A DNA stretch of 64,000 nt, from NCBI GenBank assembly GCA_052171275.1, contig CM125795.1, positions 806,001 to 870,000 of the forward strand, read 5' to 3'. This document shows, one piece after another, positions 41,890 through 52,560 of the stretch. Each line of letters begins with the position of its first letter. Position 1 is the stretch's first letter. The notes beneath the pieces were generated by a model. The model was not told the DNA's origin and searched no databases. It saw only the letters and a program-made list of their open reading frames with translations. A program made the translations under genes and the position numbers. Origin of the DNA: Arsenophonus sp052171275. GTDB taxonomy: Bacteria > Pseudomonadota > Gammaproteobacteria > Enterobacterales > Enterobacteriaceae.

Positions 41890-43001
41890 TATCATATAAA
41901 TAATATCAAAATTATATCCTTGACTAAATTAATTTAAATTTAAATAATATTTAACAAATGTTTCTGATATTATATAATTTATAATTAACTTTTTAAGTAT
42001 GGATGATGATCATGATATTCTGATTACTAAACTAAATATTAGATAATAAACTTAATTATTGATGTTAATTTTAAAAAAAGCTAAAAGTTGCTTTTTGCAT
42101 TTAAAATATTAATTCGTTTTATTGTTTTAATAAATGTTAGTATTATAGTAATATTTTATAATTTGAAAGATTTTTATAGAATAAGTTTTAGAATAAATAA
42201 CTTATTTTTATAAGTATATTTTATTTAAAAGTAACTAGAAAATAAAATCCTTTTTTGTTATCGCTATTATTAGTTAATTTATATTGATTGATAATATCAC
42301 TAGTTCTGATACTAATAATAAATTAATTTATATTTATTAAATACGTATAAATATGATTAATATATAATTATATCAAATGTTTAGAATAAGTATATAGTAT
42401 ATTTTATTACAATATATTAAGTAATGTGATTATTTATTATGTATTTAAGTTATTATTAATGATTTCACAAGATTATAAAAGATATAACTATCTTTTTTTA
42501 AAAAAATAGTAAATATTATTAGTTTATTATTAATACTAAATAAAATAATTAAGGAATATTAGTATAAATATCAAAATTTATAATTTTATCTATTTTAGAA
42601 TATATTCTTTATAAAAATAATTCTTTTATATATTTAAAATTAACTAATTTATTAGTTTGATTAAATTATAATTAAAATGATCATATTTTAGATAATAATA
42701 AGTTAACTTATTAATAATATTTATTAATTTTATATAAAAGAATTAGTGTGTAAATTAATTATATTATAAAATAACAAATAGTTATTTTATAATATAATTT
42801 AATGTAATTTTATAATAATTATAATTATGTATTATAGTATAAAATATAATATTTATTATTGTAATCTATTTTATGTGATATAAAAAACTTATAATTTTCT
42901 TGATTGATGTTATTAAATAATAGGATTTATTGCTTTAAAAGCATGATTTAGTATTTTATGATTTCATATATATTTTATTTCTATTTTTTGAAAAAAAGAA
43001 T

Positions 43002-43040
43002 AGAAATTAAACTAATTTTAATAAAATTAGTTTAATTTCT
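43002..43040. repeat. Perfect inverted repeat, 19-bp arms
   Basis: AGAAATTAAACTAATTTTA (43002-43020), one base, then its exact complement (43022-43040). As RNA this would be about a 17-bp hairpin with a 3- to 5-nt loop. A second inverted repeat follows 15 nt later. Confidence 0.7.
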
Positions 43041-43055
43041 AAACGAATGATCAAT

Positions 43056-43092
43056 AAATATATTACTTATAATATTTATAAGTAATATATTT
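43056..43092. repeat. Perfect inverted repeat, 16-bp arms
   Basis: AAATATATTACTTATA (43056-43071), a 5-nt loop, and its exact complement (43077-43092). Tandem with the repeat at 43002-43040 and about 0.7 kb before pyrG. Confidence 0.65.
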
Positions 43093-43787
43093 ATAATTAA
43101 TCGCAAAGATATTTAAAAAAAAATTAATTTAAAAAGTTAACAGTAAAAGAATCAATTTTTGATTATAAATAATATTAGATAATACTAGCAAAATGTTATT
43201 TATAAAAGAAAAACAGTAAATAAATTAAATCCTTTATTTTATATAGTAACTTATCTAAAACTTAATCACTTAAGATACTTCATAAGTAAATTAAAAAAGT
43301 TTTTATAAGTAATAAATAACAATAAATTAATGATTAATAATAATTTATTAAAGAAGAAATTAGTAATTTATTTTTTATAGTTAATTTAATTAATTATATT
43401 AGTCTATATAGTTAGAAATCATCATTATAAAAAAATATAATAAACTTTCTATTTTTTTGTCTTTTATAAAAACTAATTTTTGAAAAAATATTTTTATTAG
43501 AAAAGAATCATATATATGAAATAGAAAAATATTTGTAATAAATTAAAAAAGATCAGATTACTGTTTTAGTTAAATAAATTAAATATTAGTTAAATATAAT
43601 ATTTTTTATTAATTTATTTATTGAATAAAATTAATAAAAGATAGTTTTTGATATTTAAAATTATTGATGAAATTAACTTAATTAATTTAGAACATTTATA
43701 GTAAATTTAGAGTTAATAGAAATATACTATTTTTCTATCCAATCTAATATTTATCATCTTTTTTACATCTAAATTTTCAGGTTTAGT

Positions 43788-45434
43788 ATGAAAACGAATT
43801 ATATTTTTGTAACTGGTGGGGTAGTTTCCTCTCTTGGTAAAGGTATCGCTGCCGCTTCTTTAGCTGCTATACTTGAAGCTCGTAAACTGAATGTTAGTAT
43901 TATGAAATTGGATCCTTATATTAATCTTGATCCAGGTACTATGAGTCCAATCCAACATGGTGAAGTTTTTGTTACTGAAGATGGCGCGGAAACAGATCTT
44001 GATTTAGGGCACTACGAACGTTTTATTCGTACTAGAATGACACGTCGTAATAATTTCACAACTGGTCGCATATATTATGAAGTGTTGCGTAAGGAGCGAC
44101 ATGGTGATTATCTAGGAGAAACGATTCAGGTTATTCCTCATATTACTGATGAAATTAAAAATAGAATTATTTCTGGTGGAGAAGGTCACGATATCATTTT
44201 AGTTGAAGTCGGAGGTACAGTTGGTGACATTGAATCTCTTCCTTTTTTAGAAGCTATTCGTCAGTTGGCGGTTGATGTTGGACGTAAAAAAACCCTTTTT
44301 CTTCACCTTACTTTAGTGCCTTATTTACCAGCTACTGGTGAAGTCAAAACAAAACCAACACAGCATTCCGTAAAAGAACTTCTTTCTATTGGTATTCAGC
44401 CTGATGTATTAATATGTCGTTCAGATCGAGTTATTCCACTTAATGAGAGACTAAAAATTGCTCTTTTCTGTAATCTTTCAGAAAAAGCAGTTATTTCTTT
44501 AGAAGATGTTGATTCAATTTATAAAATTCTATCGTTATTAAAGTCCCAAAAGTTAGATGATTATATTTGTAAAAAATTTAAACTTATATGTCCGACAGCT
44601 GATTTGTCTGAATGGGAACAAGTTATTGATGCACAAGACAATCCTGTAGGGAAAGTAACTATTGGTATGGTAGGTAAATATATAGATTTACCTGATGCTT
44701 ACAAATCAGTTATTGAAGCATTAAAGCATGGTGGTTTAAAAAATCGTTTAACAGTAAATATTAAACTAATTGATTCTGAAAATATTGAAACTCATGGTAC
44801 TAATTTATTAAAAGGACTTGATGCTATTTTAGTTCCTGGTGGCTTTGGTGAACGAGGTATTGAAGGGAAAATTATAGCAACACGTTATGCACGTGAAAAT
44901 AATATTCCATATTTTGGAATTTGTTTAGGAATGCAAGTTGCTATAATTGAATATGCTAGACATGTTGCTTGTATGGAAGGAGCAAACTCAACAGAATTTG
45001 CACCACATTGTCCATATCCTGTTGTTGCTTTAATTACAGAATTATCAAATGATGATAATAATATTAAAGTTCGTGATAAAAAAAACAATTTTGGTGGTAA
45101 AATGCGAGTAGGCAATCAATTATGCCATTTGGTGAAAGGTAGTAAAGTTAGTGAATTATATAATAGTAATACAATTATAGAACGGCATCGACATCGATAT
45201 GAAGTAAATAATATATTTCTAGCTCGCATTGAAAAAGTTGGTTTATTCATTACAGGACGTTCAGTAGATAATAAACTTGTTGAAGTTATTGAGAATCCTA
45301 ATCATCCTTGGTTTATAGCTTGTCAGTTTCATCCTGAATTCACTTCAACACCAAGAGATGGTCATCCGTTATTTTCTGGTTTCATAAAAGCAGCAAAAGA
45401 ATATCAGCACAATGTCTTGCTCGGTAAGAGATAA
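43788..45434 (+). CDS. pyrG: CTP synthase PyrG
   Basis: PyrG aminates UTP to CTP using ATP and glutamine. The 548 residues align without gaps with E. coli PyrG (545) through most of the length. The amidoligase half has VTGGVVSSLGKG with Lys14 and GEVFVTEDGAETDLDLGHYE; the glutaminase half has GICLGMQVA with nucleophile Cys379 and CQFHPEFTSTP with the His/Glu pair at about 515 and 517. CAGG sits 7-10 nt before the ATG. eno follows after 69 bp on the same strand, the E. coli arrangement. Confidence 0.98.
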   Translation: MKTNYIFVTGGVVSSLGKGIAAASLAAILEARKLNVSIMKLDPYINLDPGTMSPIQHGEVFVTEDGAETDLDLGHYERFIRTRMTRRNNFTTGRIYYEVLRKERHGDYLGETIQVIPHITDEIKNRIISGGEGHDIILVEVGGTVGDIESLPFLEAIRQLAVDVGRKKTLFLHLTLVPYLPATGEVKTKPTQHSVKELLSIGIQPDVLICRSDRVIPLNERLKIALFCNLSEKAVISLEDVDSIYKILSLLKSQKLDDYICKKFKLICPTADLSEWEQVIDAQDNPVGKVTIGMVGKYIDLPDAYKSVIEALKHGGLKNRLTVNIKLIDSENIETHGTNLLKGLDAILVPGGFGERGIEGKIIATRYARENNIPYFGICLGMQVAIIEYARHVACMEGANSTEFAPHCPYPVVALITELSNDDNNIKVRDKKNNFGGKMRVGNQLCHLVKGSKVSELYNSNTIIERHRHRYEVNNIFLARIEKVGLFITGRSVDNKLVEVIENPNHPWFIACQFHPEFTSTPRDGHPLFSGFIKAAKEYQHNVLLGKR

Positions 45435-45503
45435 CAGTAGGCTAAATAGTAGCAAAATTTGCTATCATTAACTAAAAATTTAATTTTTATTAAGGAAAAT
45501 TTA

Positions 45504-46805
45504 ATGTCTAAAATTGTTAAACTCATTGGTCGTGAAATTATCGATTCTCGTGGTAATCCAACTATTGAAGCAGAAGTTCATTTAGAAGGAGGATTTGTTG
45601 GTTTAGCTGCTTCCCCATCTGGATCATCTGTTGGTTTAAAAGAAGCGTTTGAATTGCGTGATAATGATAAAACTAGATTTTTAGGCAACGGTGTTTTAAA
45701 AGCAGTTGCAGCAGTGAATGGTCCGATTGCTAATATGTTAATTGGTCAATACGCAAAAGATCAAGCTCATATTGATAAAATAATGATCGAATTAGATGGC
45801 ACAGAAAATAAATCTAAATTTGGTGCTAATTCTATTTTAGCTGTTTCATTAGCTAACTCAAAAGCAGCTGCAGCAGCGAAATGTATTCCTTTATATGAGC
45901 ATATTGCTGAATTAAATGGAACACCAGGTGAATTTTCTATGCCTTTACCAATGATGAATATCATCAATGGTGGAAAACATGCTAATAATAGTATTGAAAT
46001 ACAAGAGTTTATGATTCAGCCAGTAAGTGCAAAAAGCTTAAAAGAAGCAGTTCAAATGGGTTCAGAAATTTTTCATTATTTAGCAAAAGTTTTAAAAGCT
46101 GATGGGATGGATACAACGGTTGGAGATGAGGGTGGGTATGCGCCAAATTTAAAATCTAATATTGCTGTTTTAAATATAATCAAAAAAGCTATTGAGTTAG
46201 CAGGTTATAATTTAGGTAAAGATATTACATTAGCAATAGATTGTGCTGCATCAGAATTCTACAATAAGAATACTGGTAATTATGATTTAAACAGTGAGGG
46301 AAAATCTTTTAGCTCAAAAGAGTTTACACATTATTTAGAAGGATTAACAAAACAGTATCCTATTATTTCTATTGAAGATGGTCTTAATGAGTCAGATTTG
46401 GAAGGTTTCGTCTATCAAACTAAAGTTTTAGGAGATAAAATTCAATTAGTTGGCGATGACTTATTTGTTACTAATACAAAGATTTTACAAAAAGGTATTC
46501 AAAAATGTATTGCGAATTCTATTTTAATTAAATTTAATCAAATAGGCACTTTAACTGAAACTTTAGCAGCAATTAAGATGGCGAAAAATGCTGGCTATAC
46601 TACAATTATTTCACATCGTTCAGGTGAAACTGAAGATGCCACAATTGCCGATTTAGCAGTAGGAATAGCATCAGGACAAATTAAAACAGGATCAATAAGT
46701 CGTTCTGATCGGATAGCTAAATACAATCAACTAATTCGTATTGAAGAAGCATTGGGTAAAAAAGCCAAATTTAATGGGATAAAAGAAGTTAAAGGCCAGA
46801 TTTAA
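45504..46805 (+). CDS. eno: Enolase
   Basis: Enolase interconverts 2-phosphoglycerate and phosphoenolpyruvate and in E. coli also belongs to the RNA degradosome. The ATG at 45504 with AAGGA (45492-45496) gives 433 residues (E. coli 432); upstream in-frame codons do not align. Magnesium ligands (AIDCAASEF, SIEDGL, VGDDLF), the acid/base pair (GDEGGYAP, LIKFNQIG) and SHRSGETED are intact. Odd: catalytic loop 1 reads SGSSVG instead of SGASTG (Ala41 to Ser, Thr43 to Val), although the magnesium-binding Ser42 is kept. Both pyrG and eno appear well conserved otherwise. Confidence 0.98.
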   Translation: MSKIVKLIGREIIDSRGNPTIEAEVHLEGGFVGLAASPSGSSVGLKEAFELRDNDKTRFLGNGVLKAVAAVNGPIANMLIGQYAKDQAHIDKIMIELDGTENKSKFGANSILAVSLANSKAAAAAKCIPLYEHIAELNGTPGEFSMPLPMMNIINGGKHANNSIEIQEFMIQPVSAKSLKEAVQMGSEIFHYLAKVLKADGMDTTVGDEGGYAPNLKSNIAVLNIIKKAIELAGYNLGKDITLAIDCAASEFYNKNTGNYDLNSEGKSFSSKEFTHYLEGLTKQYPIISIEDGLNESDLEGFVYQTKVLGDKIQLVGDDLFVTNTKILQKGIQKCIANSILIKFNQIGTLTETLAAIKMAKNAGYTTIISHRSGETEDATIADLAVGIASGQIKTGSISRSDRIAKYNQLIRIEEALGKKAKFNGIKEVKGQI

Positions 46806-46934
46806 AGATTACTTTTATTAATTAATCTTATATGAAGTAAAATTACTTATAAAATATTTATCTTTTTATTCTAATTATTTAAATTTAAATTATATTTTAT
46901 GATTTTTTAAAATAAAAAATAATTAATAAAATTA

Positions 46935-46952
46935 ACAGATTTGCTTATCTGT
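46935..46952 (+). terminator. Terminator of eno
   Basis: 6-bp stem ACAGAT/ATCTGT with a 6-nt loop, 129 nt beyond the eno stop, followed by ATTTTTA. The two G-C pairs set it apart from the AT background. Confidence 0.5.
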
Positions 46953-49694
46953 ATTTTTACTATAAAAAAATTAACAATAATAAATTTTAAAATAGATTAT
47001 CACATGTTTTAAAAATTTTTTACGATTTATTATACTGTTTAATTCAGTACTATTATTTTCTATAAATAACCATTACTATTTCGATAAATATCACTTATAA
47101 AATAAATTTTGATATTTTGAAATGTTTGTTATCTAATTTTAAGTTTATTATATATAAATACATTTTATGTATACAAAAGCTTAATTAAAATTTATTAAGT
47201 TTAATATCTTTATAATTAAAGATCGTAATTTTTTATAAAAAAGATAATCAACAAAAAAATAATACTATTAATGATAACTTTTGATCAAATATTAAATTTA
47301 GTAAATTTAATCATTCATATTAATTCTATTATTTTTATATCTATTATAATAATAAGTTTTAGATTTTTTATTTATTATAGTGTTTCTAGATTTAATTTCT
47401 AGTTGTATTTAGAAAAGCAATAAACTTTTATTATTAACCATTTTACTATTTTATTTTATACTATTATTATTGATAATAATTAAATATCTAATATTTCTTG
47501 ATACTTGTTTAACTTTTAAATTAAATATATTTTTATTAACAAATAATTTATGTGATAGTAATTTAATTCTTATATTTTTAAACTCTTTATTTAATAAAGT
47601 TGTATCTCTTATTAAGAAAAAGTTTTTCTTAGTAAAAGAAAAGAAGAATAAGAAAATATTTTATATAAAATTATATTTTATATAGTTTTAAGATTTTAAC
47701 GATAAAATATTTAAATAAATAACTTATTAAATATAAATTAAAATAATAAATATAACTTTTTAAACTAATATAAAAAGTCAATAAGTAATTTATTATAATT
47801 TCTTTTATTTCTATAAAAATTTATTAAAAATAAAATTAAGATAAAAAAGATACTTTAAACTATTAAAATCTATAATTATAAATTTTATGTTTAATATTTT
47901 AAATGTTTTATGATTATTATTTAAATGTTTATTTGTATCATTCCATTATTTAATATCATTTAGATATCTATATATGATATTAAAAAGAATAAATTACTCT
48001 TGTATATTCATAAGAATAGTAATAAAATAATATTAAATTATAGATATGAGATATTTTAAACAGATTTTTATTTTTTAAAATTTAAAACTAATCTTATTTT
48101 TTTATTTTTTTTATTTTTATATTTTAAAATTAAGATAGTTGATAAGTTAAAATAGAAGAATGATATTTAATACTTTGTAATGAAAATAACCTAAATATTT
48201 TTTATTAATAAACAAAATAATCTTTTTTATTGAATAATTACCATATTATCCATATAATATCACTTAAAATAAATAAATTAATATCATTTAAGTATTTAAA
48301 TTAGTTAATTTTAATAATTGAATGTTAATTTGATTATATTTTTAAAATTGATGATATCTGAATTTAATAAAATTTAAACAAGAGTTATTTTAATTGACTG
48401 CATATATTTTAAATTTATATTATTTTTGTTTTGTAATCAATTACTATTTTAATAAGTTATAGTTTATACAAAAGATAACTATCTTATCATTAATTTTTTT
48501 AATCTTTTATAGAGATAAATAATCTGTTTACTTTTATATAATTTGGTTATTTAAACTTATTTATTATTGTGTAATAACATTTATTAATAATTAATAATGA
48601 GCTATTTATTTAATCTAATAACTATTAATAGTTTGATTTTTATAACTATAAAATTTATATTATTTTATAATGAAAATAAAATAAAAATAATATATAATAT
48701 TTTATAAGAAAATATATAATTTAAGTAATTAATCGTTATTAGAAACCAATCTAATATTATATAAATCAATAATTATTATCTTAATAATGTTTTTAAATTA
48801 TAATTTAAAAACATTATAAGCAATTTATAAAAAATAAATATAACTAATATATATGATAAAGCAATTTATTCATCAATACTAATATTGATATTAGTATAAT
48901 TTAATTAAGTAATATAATTAAATTATAAGATTTATAATCATTCTTTAATTATATTACTAATAGTTAAAATTTTAGCAAATAATCCAATGTTTTTTAATTA
49001 AATAAAACGTTAAAATATCTTATAGATAATTTAACGTTTTATTTTCTTTATATTATTAAGTATATGGTCTTAATTATAATTATACTTAGTTATAATATCA
49101 ATTGTTAATTATCATAGGAATATATTGCTTAACTACTAAAATAAATTTATAATTATATGTTTTAGTATAAAAAAGTAAGATATCCATCTTCATTAAAATA
49201 TTTATTTTTTCATTTTCTATATCTCTCACCAGAAATATATTATAAAATAATTTTCCATAATTTTATTATTATTTTATTTATATGAGGTTTAAATTATAAG
49301 ATCAAAAACATTTCATCAATAAAATAAATCCAATTTTCTCTTAGAATAGAAAATTATATTTATTTTGGATTTAAAAGCTAGTATATAATAGAATTATCAA
49401 GTATATAAAACTAAATTTATATATAGTTTTTTCTTAGATTAAATATAAATTTATTTATGATAATAGCATAATAAATAATATTGATTATAGTTAATTACTT
49501 ATGTTATCCAATGAACTAAGTATTATTAAAAAAATTAATTCATAAAATAGTAATTTTAGTATATTATTATATAATATCTAGATCTTATATTTATTTATCT
49601 ATAGTATTATTAGATAAGATTAATAAATAAAAAAAGATATAAATAATATCCTATTTATCTTTATTAAAATAAAATATTGTTTTATTCGTTACTT

Positions 49695-49717
49695 ATCTAC
49701 TTATTAAATAAGTAGAT
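49695..49717 (-). terminator. Hairpin downstream of gloB
   Basis: Stem ATCTACTTATT and its complement around a single base (about 9 to 10 bp paired) lies 35 nt beyond the gloB stop. The tail after it on the minus strand is not T-rich. Confidence 0.4.
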
Positions 49718-49752
49718 GAATTATACTTATATCATTAAGTGAATTACAGATA

Positions 49753-50511
49753 TTAATTTAAAAATGAATCTTTTAGTTTACGAATTTTAGCAAATACATC
49801 ACTATTTAAACAAGTAATATTAGAAAACCCCAATGCTTTTTTTAATTGATGATCTTCAGATCTTAAAAAAATATTAATTTTTTTTTCATGTTTGAGATTT
49901 GAAGGCAACGTAGATTGTTTTTTCTTTCGTTTTTTGTTTACTTCTAAAGTATAAGTTTTTATAGCTTCATCATTAGGTAATAAATAACTAGCAAATTTCA
50001 TATTAACTGCTGTATATTCGTGAGCAGAACAAATTAAAGTTTCATCAGGCAATGATTTAAGAATATTAATTGAGTCATACATTTGCTCTATTGTTCCCTC
50101 AAAAATACGACCACAACCACCAGAAAATATAGTATCACCACAAAATAGATATGGTTCTTGATAATAAGCAACATGCCCTAATGTATGCCCAGGTACGGCA
50201 ATAGTTTTCCATAAAAATCCAGAAAAATTTAGTTGATCTCCATTTTTTATAATACATGTTACTCCTTTTTTTCTTGTTTCCATTGGACCGTATATAGATA
50301 ATTCAGGATATTTTTTTTTTAACTCTTTAACGCCATTAACATGATCATCATGATGATGAGTTAGTAAAATAGCAATTGGTTTTATAGCATTTTGTTCTAA
50401 AAATTTCTGTACTGGTTGTGCAATTCCTGGATCAACAACGACACAGTTATCTTTATGAATTAATAGCCATATATAATTATCAACTAAAGAAGGAATTCTG
50501 ATAAGCTCCAT
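49753..50511 (-). CDS. gloB: Hydroxyacylglutathione hydrolase (glyoxalase II) GloB
   Basis: GloB hydrolyses S-D-lactoylglutathione, the second step of methylglyoxal removal, as a binuclear metallo-beta-lactamase-fold enzyme. The metal motif LLTHHHDDHVNG keeps H-x-H-x-D-H; further ligands are in VPGHTLGH, FCGDTIF and CSAHEYT. Starting at the ATG at 50511 gives MELIRIPSLVDNYIW, aligned with E. coli MNLNSIPAFDDNYIW, and 252 residues (E. coli 251). An ATG six codons earlier (50529) is also possible; neither has a convincing ribosome site. An in-frame run of ten A occurs at 50311-50320 (complement). Divergent from yafS. Confidence 0.95.
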   Translation of the reverse strand: MELIRIPSLVDNYIWLLIHKDNCVVVDPGIAQPVQKFLEQNAIKPIAILLTHHHDDHVNGVKELKKKYPELSIYGPMETRKKGVTCIIKNGDQLNFSGFLWKTIAVPGHTLGHVAYYQEPYLFCGDTIFSGGCGRIFEGTIEQMYDSINILKSLPDETLICSAHEYTAVNMKFASYLLPNDEAIKTYTLEVNKKRKKKQSTLPSNLKHEKKINIFLRSEDHQLKKALGFSNITCLNSDVFAKIRKLKDSFLN

Positions 50512-50555
50512 AATATAATTATGACTCATAGCTAATTGATTAGAAGGATATTACA

Positions 50556-51320
50556 ATGAAGTCAGCTTGTGTTACTCAACTATATAAAATGCCTAATTCC
50601 TGGGAAGTTATTCCATGGGGAAAATATTATTGTATTGCATTAAATCAAAAGTTACAACCATGGTGGCCACAAATATTTGGTTTCCATTTACTTAAAATTG
50701 GTAAATTAAGTTTACAGATTAATACTCAATCATCTCTTATTTCTCATCAATTTAGCATGAATATAGATGGAAGTGATTTTCAGTTATTGGGTTCTTCTAA
50801 TGAAATGCCTTTTGATACAAAATCAATTGATGCTTGTCTTTTAATACATCAGTTATCTTATAGCGCTAACCCACATTGGTTATTGCGTGAAACTGATAGA
50901 ATTTTAGTTGATGATGGTTGGCTAATTTTATCCAATTTTAATTCATTTAGTTTATTGGGAATAGGAAAATCTATTCCTTTTTTGAATAAATGGCAGCCAT
51001 ATCGTAGTCATATGTTTTCGATTTGTCGTCAACTTGATTGGTTGAGTTTATTGAACTATGAAATATTATATCAACAAAGTTTTCAACTTATACCTTGGAT
51101 AAGTCCTGATCATTTTATTAATAAGAATTTAAAATTCTTAGGTTGTATAAATCTTATTATTGCTCGTAAGAGAAAATTGCCATTAAATCCAATACCAATA
51201 AAATTTATTCGAACAAGAGTAAAAATAGGTAATATATTAGGTGTTGTTAAGTTTTTTTGCACAAATCTCATTAGTTTTGTTCCGTATAGTATAGGCTATC
51301 CTCTGCTGTTGGTGAATTAG
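50556..51320 (+). CDS. yafS: Predicted SAM-dependent methyltransferase YafS
   Basis: YafS is a conserved class I methyltransferase-like protein of unknown substrate. The 254 residues align with E. coli YafS (240): WEVIPWGKYYCIALNQKL, FGFHLLKIGKLS, the post-motif region LPFD-like MPFDTKSIDACLL, ILVDDGWLILSNFN, and FSICRQLDWLSLLNYEIL. The glycine-rich motif I is atypical, as in the family. AGAAGG (50542-50547) precedes the ATG. The last part no longer aligns, and the gene runs 50 nt into the end of convergent rnhA, apparently by loss of the old stop. The gene order gloB-yafS-rnhA-dnaQ is that of E. coli. Confidence 0.9.
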   Translation: MKSACVTQLYKMPNSWEVIPWGKYYCIALNQKLQPWWPQIFGFHLLKIGKLSLQINTQSSLISHQFSMNIDGSDFQLLGSSNEMPFDTKSIDACLLIHQLSYSANPHWLLRETDRILVDDGWLILSNFNSFSLLGIGKSIPFLNKWQPYRSHMFSICRQLDWLSLLNYEILYQQSFQLIPWISPDHFINKNLKFLGCINLIIARKRKLPLNPIPIKFIRTRVKIGNILGVVKFFCTNLISFVPYSIGYPLLLVN

Positions 51321-51741
51321 CAGCGATTCTTGCTAATTTATCGCATCGCTGATTTTCTGTATGTTTGGAATGGCCTTTAACCCAATGCCATTTTACTTTG
51401 TGTCGTAATATTACTGCATCTAGTCGCTGCCATAAGTCAATATTTAAAACAGGTAATTTATCAGCGCGGCGCCATTGACAACTTTTCCAGTTATGTATCC
51501 ATTGTGTTATCCCTTGTCGAACATATTGACTATCTGTTGTTAGAATTACTTGGCATGGTTGTTTAAGTATTTCAAAACTAATAATAGTTGCCATTAATTC
51601 CATGCGATTGTTGGTTGTACGAAAATAACCTTTGCTTAATGTTTTTTCATGTTTATGATAACGTAGTAAAATACCATACCCGCCTGGTCCTGGATTACCT
51701 AAACAAGAACCATCGGTAAAAATTTCTACCTTCTTTGTCAT
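51271..51741 (-). CDS. rnhA: Ribonuclease HI
   Basis: RNase HI cleaves the RNA strand of RNA-DNA hybrids. The 156 residues (E. coli 155) keep every catalytic residue at the E. coli number: Asp10, Glu48, Asp70, His124 and Asp134 (IFTDGSCLGNPGPGG, NRMELMA, TTDSQYV, VKGHS, RCDKLA). It overlaps the yafS 3' end by 50 nt (convergent) and is divergent from dnaQ, 60 bp apart, as in E. coli, where the two promoters overlap. Confidence 0.98.
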   Translation of the reverse strand: MTKKVEIFTDGSCLGNPGPGGYGILLRYHKHEKTLSKGYFRTTNNRMELMATIISFEILKQPCQVILTTDSQYVRQGITQWIHNWKSCQWRRADKLPVLNIDLWQRLDAVILRHKVKWHWVKGHSKHTENQRCDKLARIAANSPTAEDSLYYTEQN

Positions 51742-51801
51742 TTATGATAAACTCATTTTATTTGTGGTTTATAACTACTAAGTCTGACACAAAAAGGCGC
51801 T

Positions 51802-52560
51802 ATGAGCACAGTGATTACAAGACAAATTGTTCTTGATACAGAAACTACTGGTATGAATAAGTTAGGGATTCATTATGAAGGGCATAATATTATTGAAATT
51901 GGTGCAGTAGAACTAATTAATCGAAAGTTAACAGGTAAACATTTTCATGTTTATATAAAACCATCTCGATTAATTGATAATGAAGCTTTTAAAATTCACG
52001 GAATCAGTAACATCTTTTTAGATGATAAACCAAATTTTTCAGAAATAGTTGATGAACTTTTATATTTTATTTCTGGTGCTGAGTTAATTATCCATAATGC
52101 CAGTTTTGATGTTGGATTTATAGATTATGAACTATCTAAATTGAATAGAAATATTCCACAAATATCAAGCTTATGTCAGATTATAGATAGCTTAGCATTA
52201 GCAAGAAAACTATTTCCAGGAAAACGTAATAATCTTGATTCTTTATGTGATAGATATCATATTGATAATTCAAAACGTACATTACACGGAGCACTTCTTG
52301 ATGCTGAAATTTTAGCAGAAGTTTATATGGAAATGACAGGTGGTCAAACATCATTATCTTTTTCATTCAATCCTGAACCTTATAATAAGATATATATAGA
52401 TAATATTAAGAAAATAGATACATCATCTACTAAATTAAATGTAATTTATGCAAATGATAAAGAAATTTTTGCTCATGAAGCAAGATTAGATTTGATTGAA
52501 AGAAAAAATGGAAAAATTTCTCTTTGGCGTTCAAATAATAGCAAAAAAGACTTATGTTAA
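51802..52560 (+). CDS. dnaQ: DNA polymerase III epsilon subunit (3'-5' proofreading exonuclease)
   Basis: DnaQ proofreads for the replicative polymerase. The 252 residues (E. coli 243) show the exonuclease motifs Asp12 and Glu14 (VLDTETTG), Asp103 (NASFDVGF), His162 and Asp167 (LHGALLDAEIL). The C-terminal segment that binds the alpha subunit is retained (DKEIFAHEARLDLIERKNGK). AAAAGGCG immediately upstream supplies a ribosome site. Keeping proofreading while mutS cannot be found nearby is of interest for mutation rate. Confidence 0.97.
   Translation: MSTVITRQIVLDTETTGMNKLGIHYEGHNIIEIGAVELINRKLTGKHFHVYIKPSRLIDNEAFKIHGISNIFLDDKPNFSEIVDELLYFISGAELIIHNASFDVGFIDYELSKLNRNIPQISSLCQIIDSLALARKLFPGKRNNLDSLCDRYHIDNSKRTLHGALLDAEILAEVYMEMTGGQTSLSFSFNPEPYNKIYIDNIKKIDTSSTKLNVIYANDKEIFAHEARLDLIERKNGKISLWRSNNSKKDLC

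Larger units (their letters stand above)
41584..43787. other. Eroded DNA where the relA 3' half and mazG would lie
   Basis: The C-terminal half of relA (about 1.1 kb) and mazG are expected between relA and pyrG. No fragment could be read. Three long perfect inverted repeats stand out (41845-41889, 43002-43040, 43056-43092). Confidence 0.55.
46806..49752. other. 2.9-kb desert between eno and gloB
   Basis: No genes or readable relics. In E. coli mltD lies next to gloB on this side, but no fragment was recognised. A 71-codon frame at 47470-47685 is considered accidental. Confidence 0.55.

Noticed and set aside
47470..47685. 71-codon open frame after eno
   Set aside because: Same reasons: low-complexity composition and no start signals.
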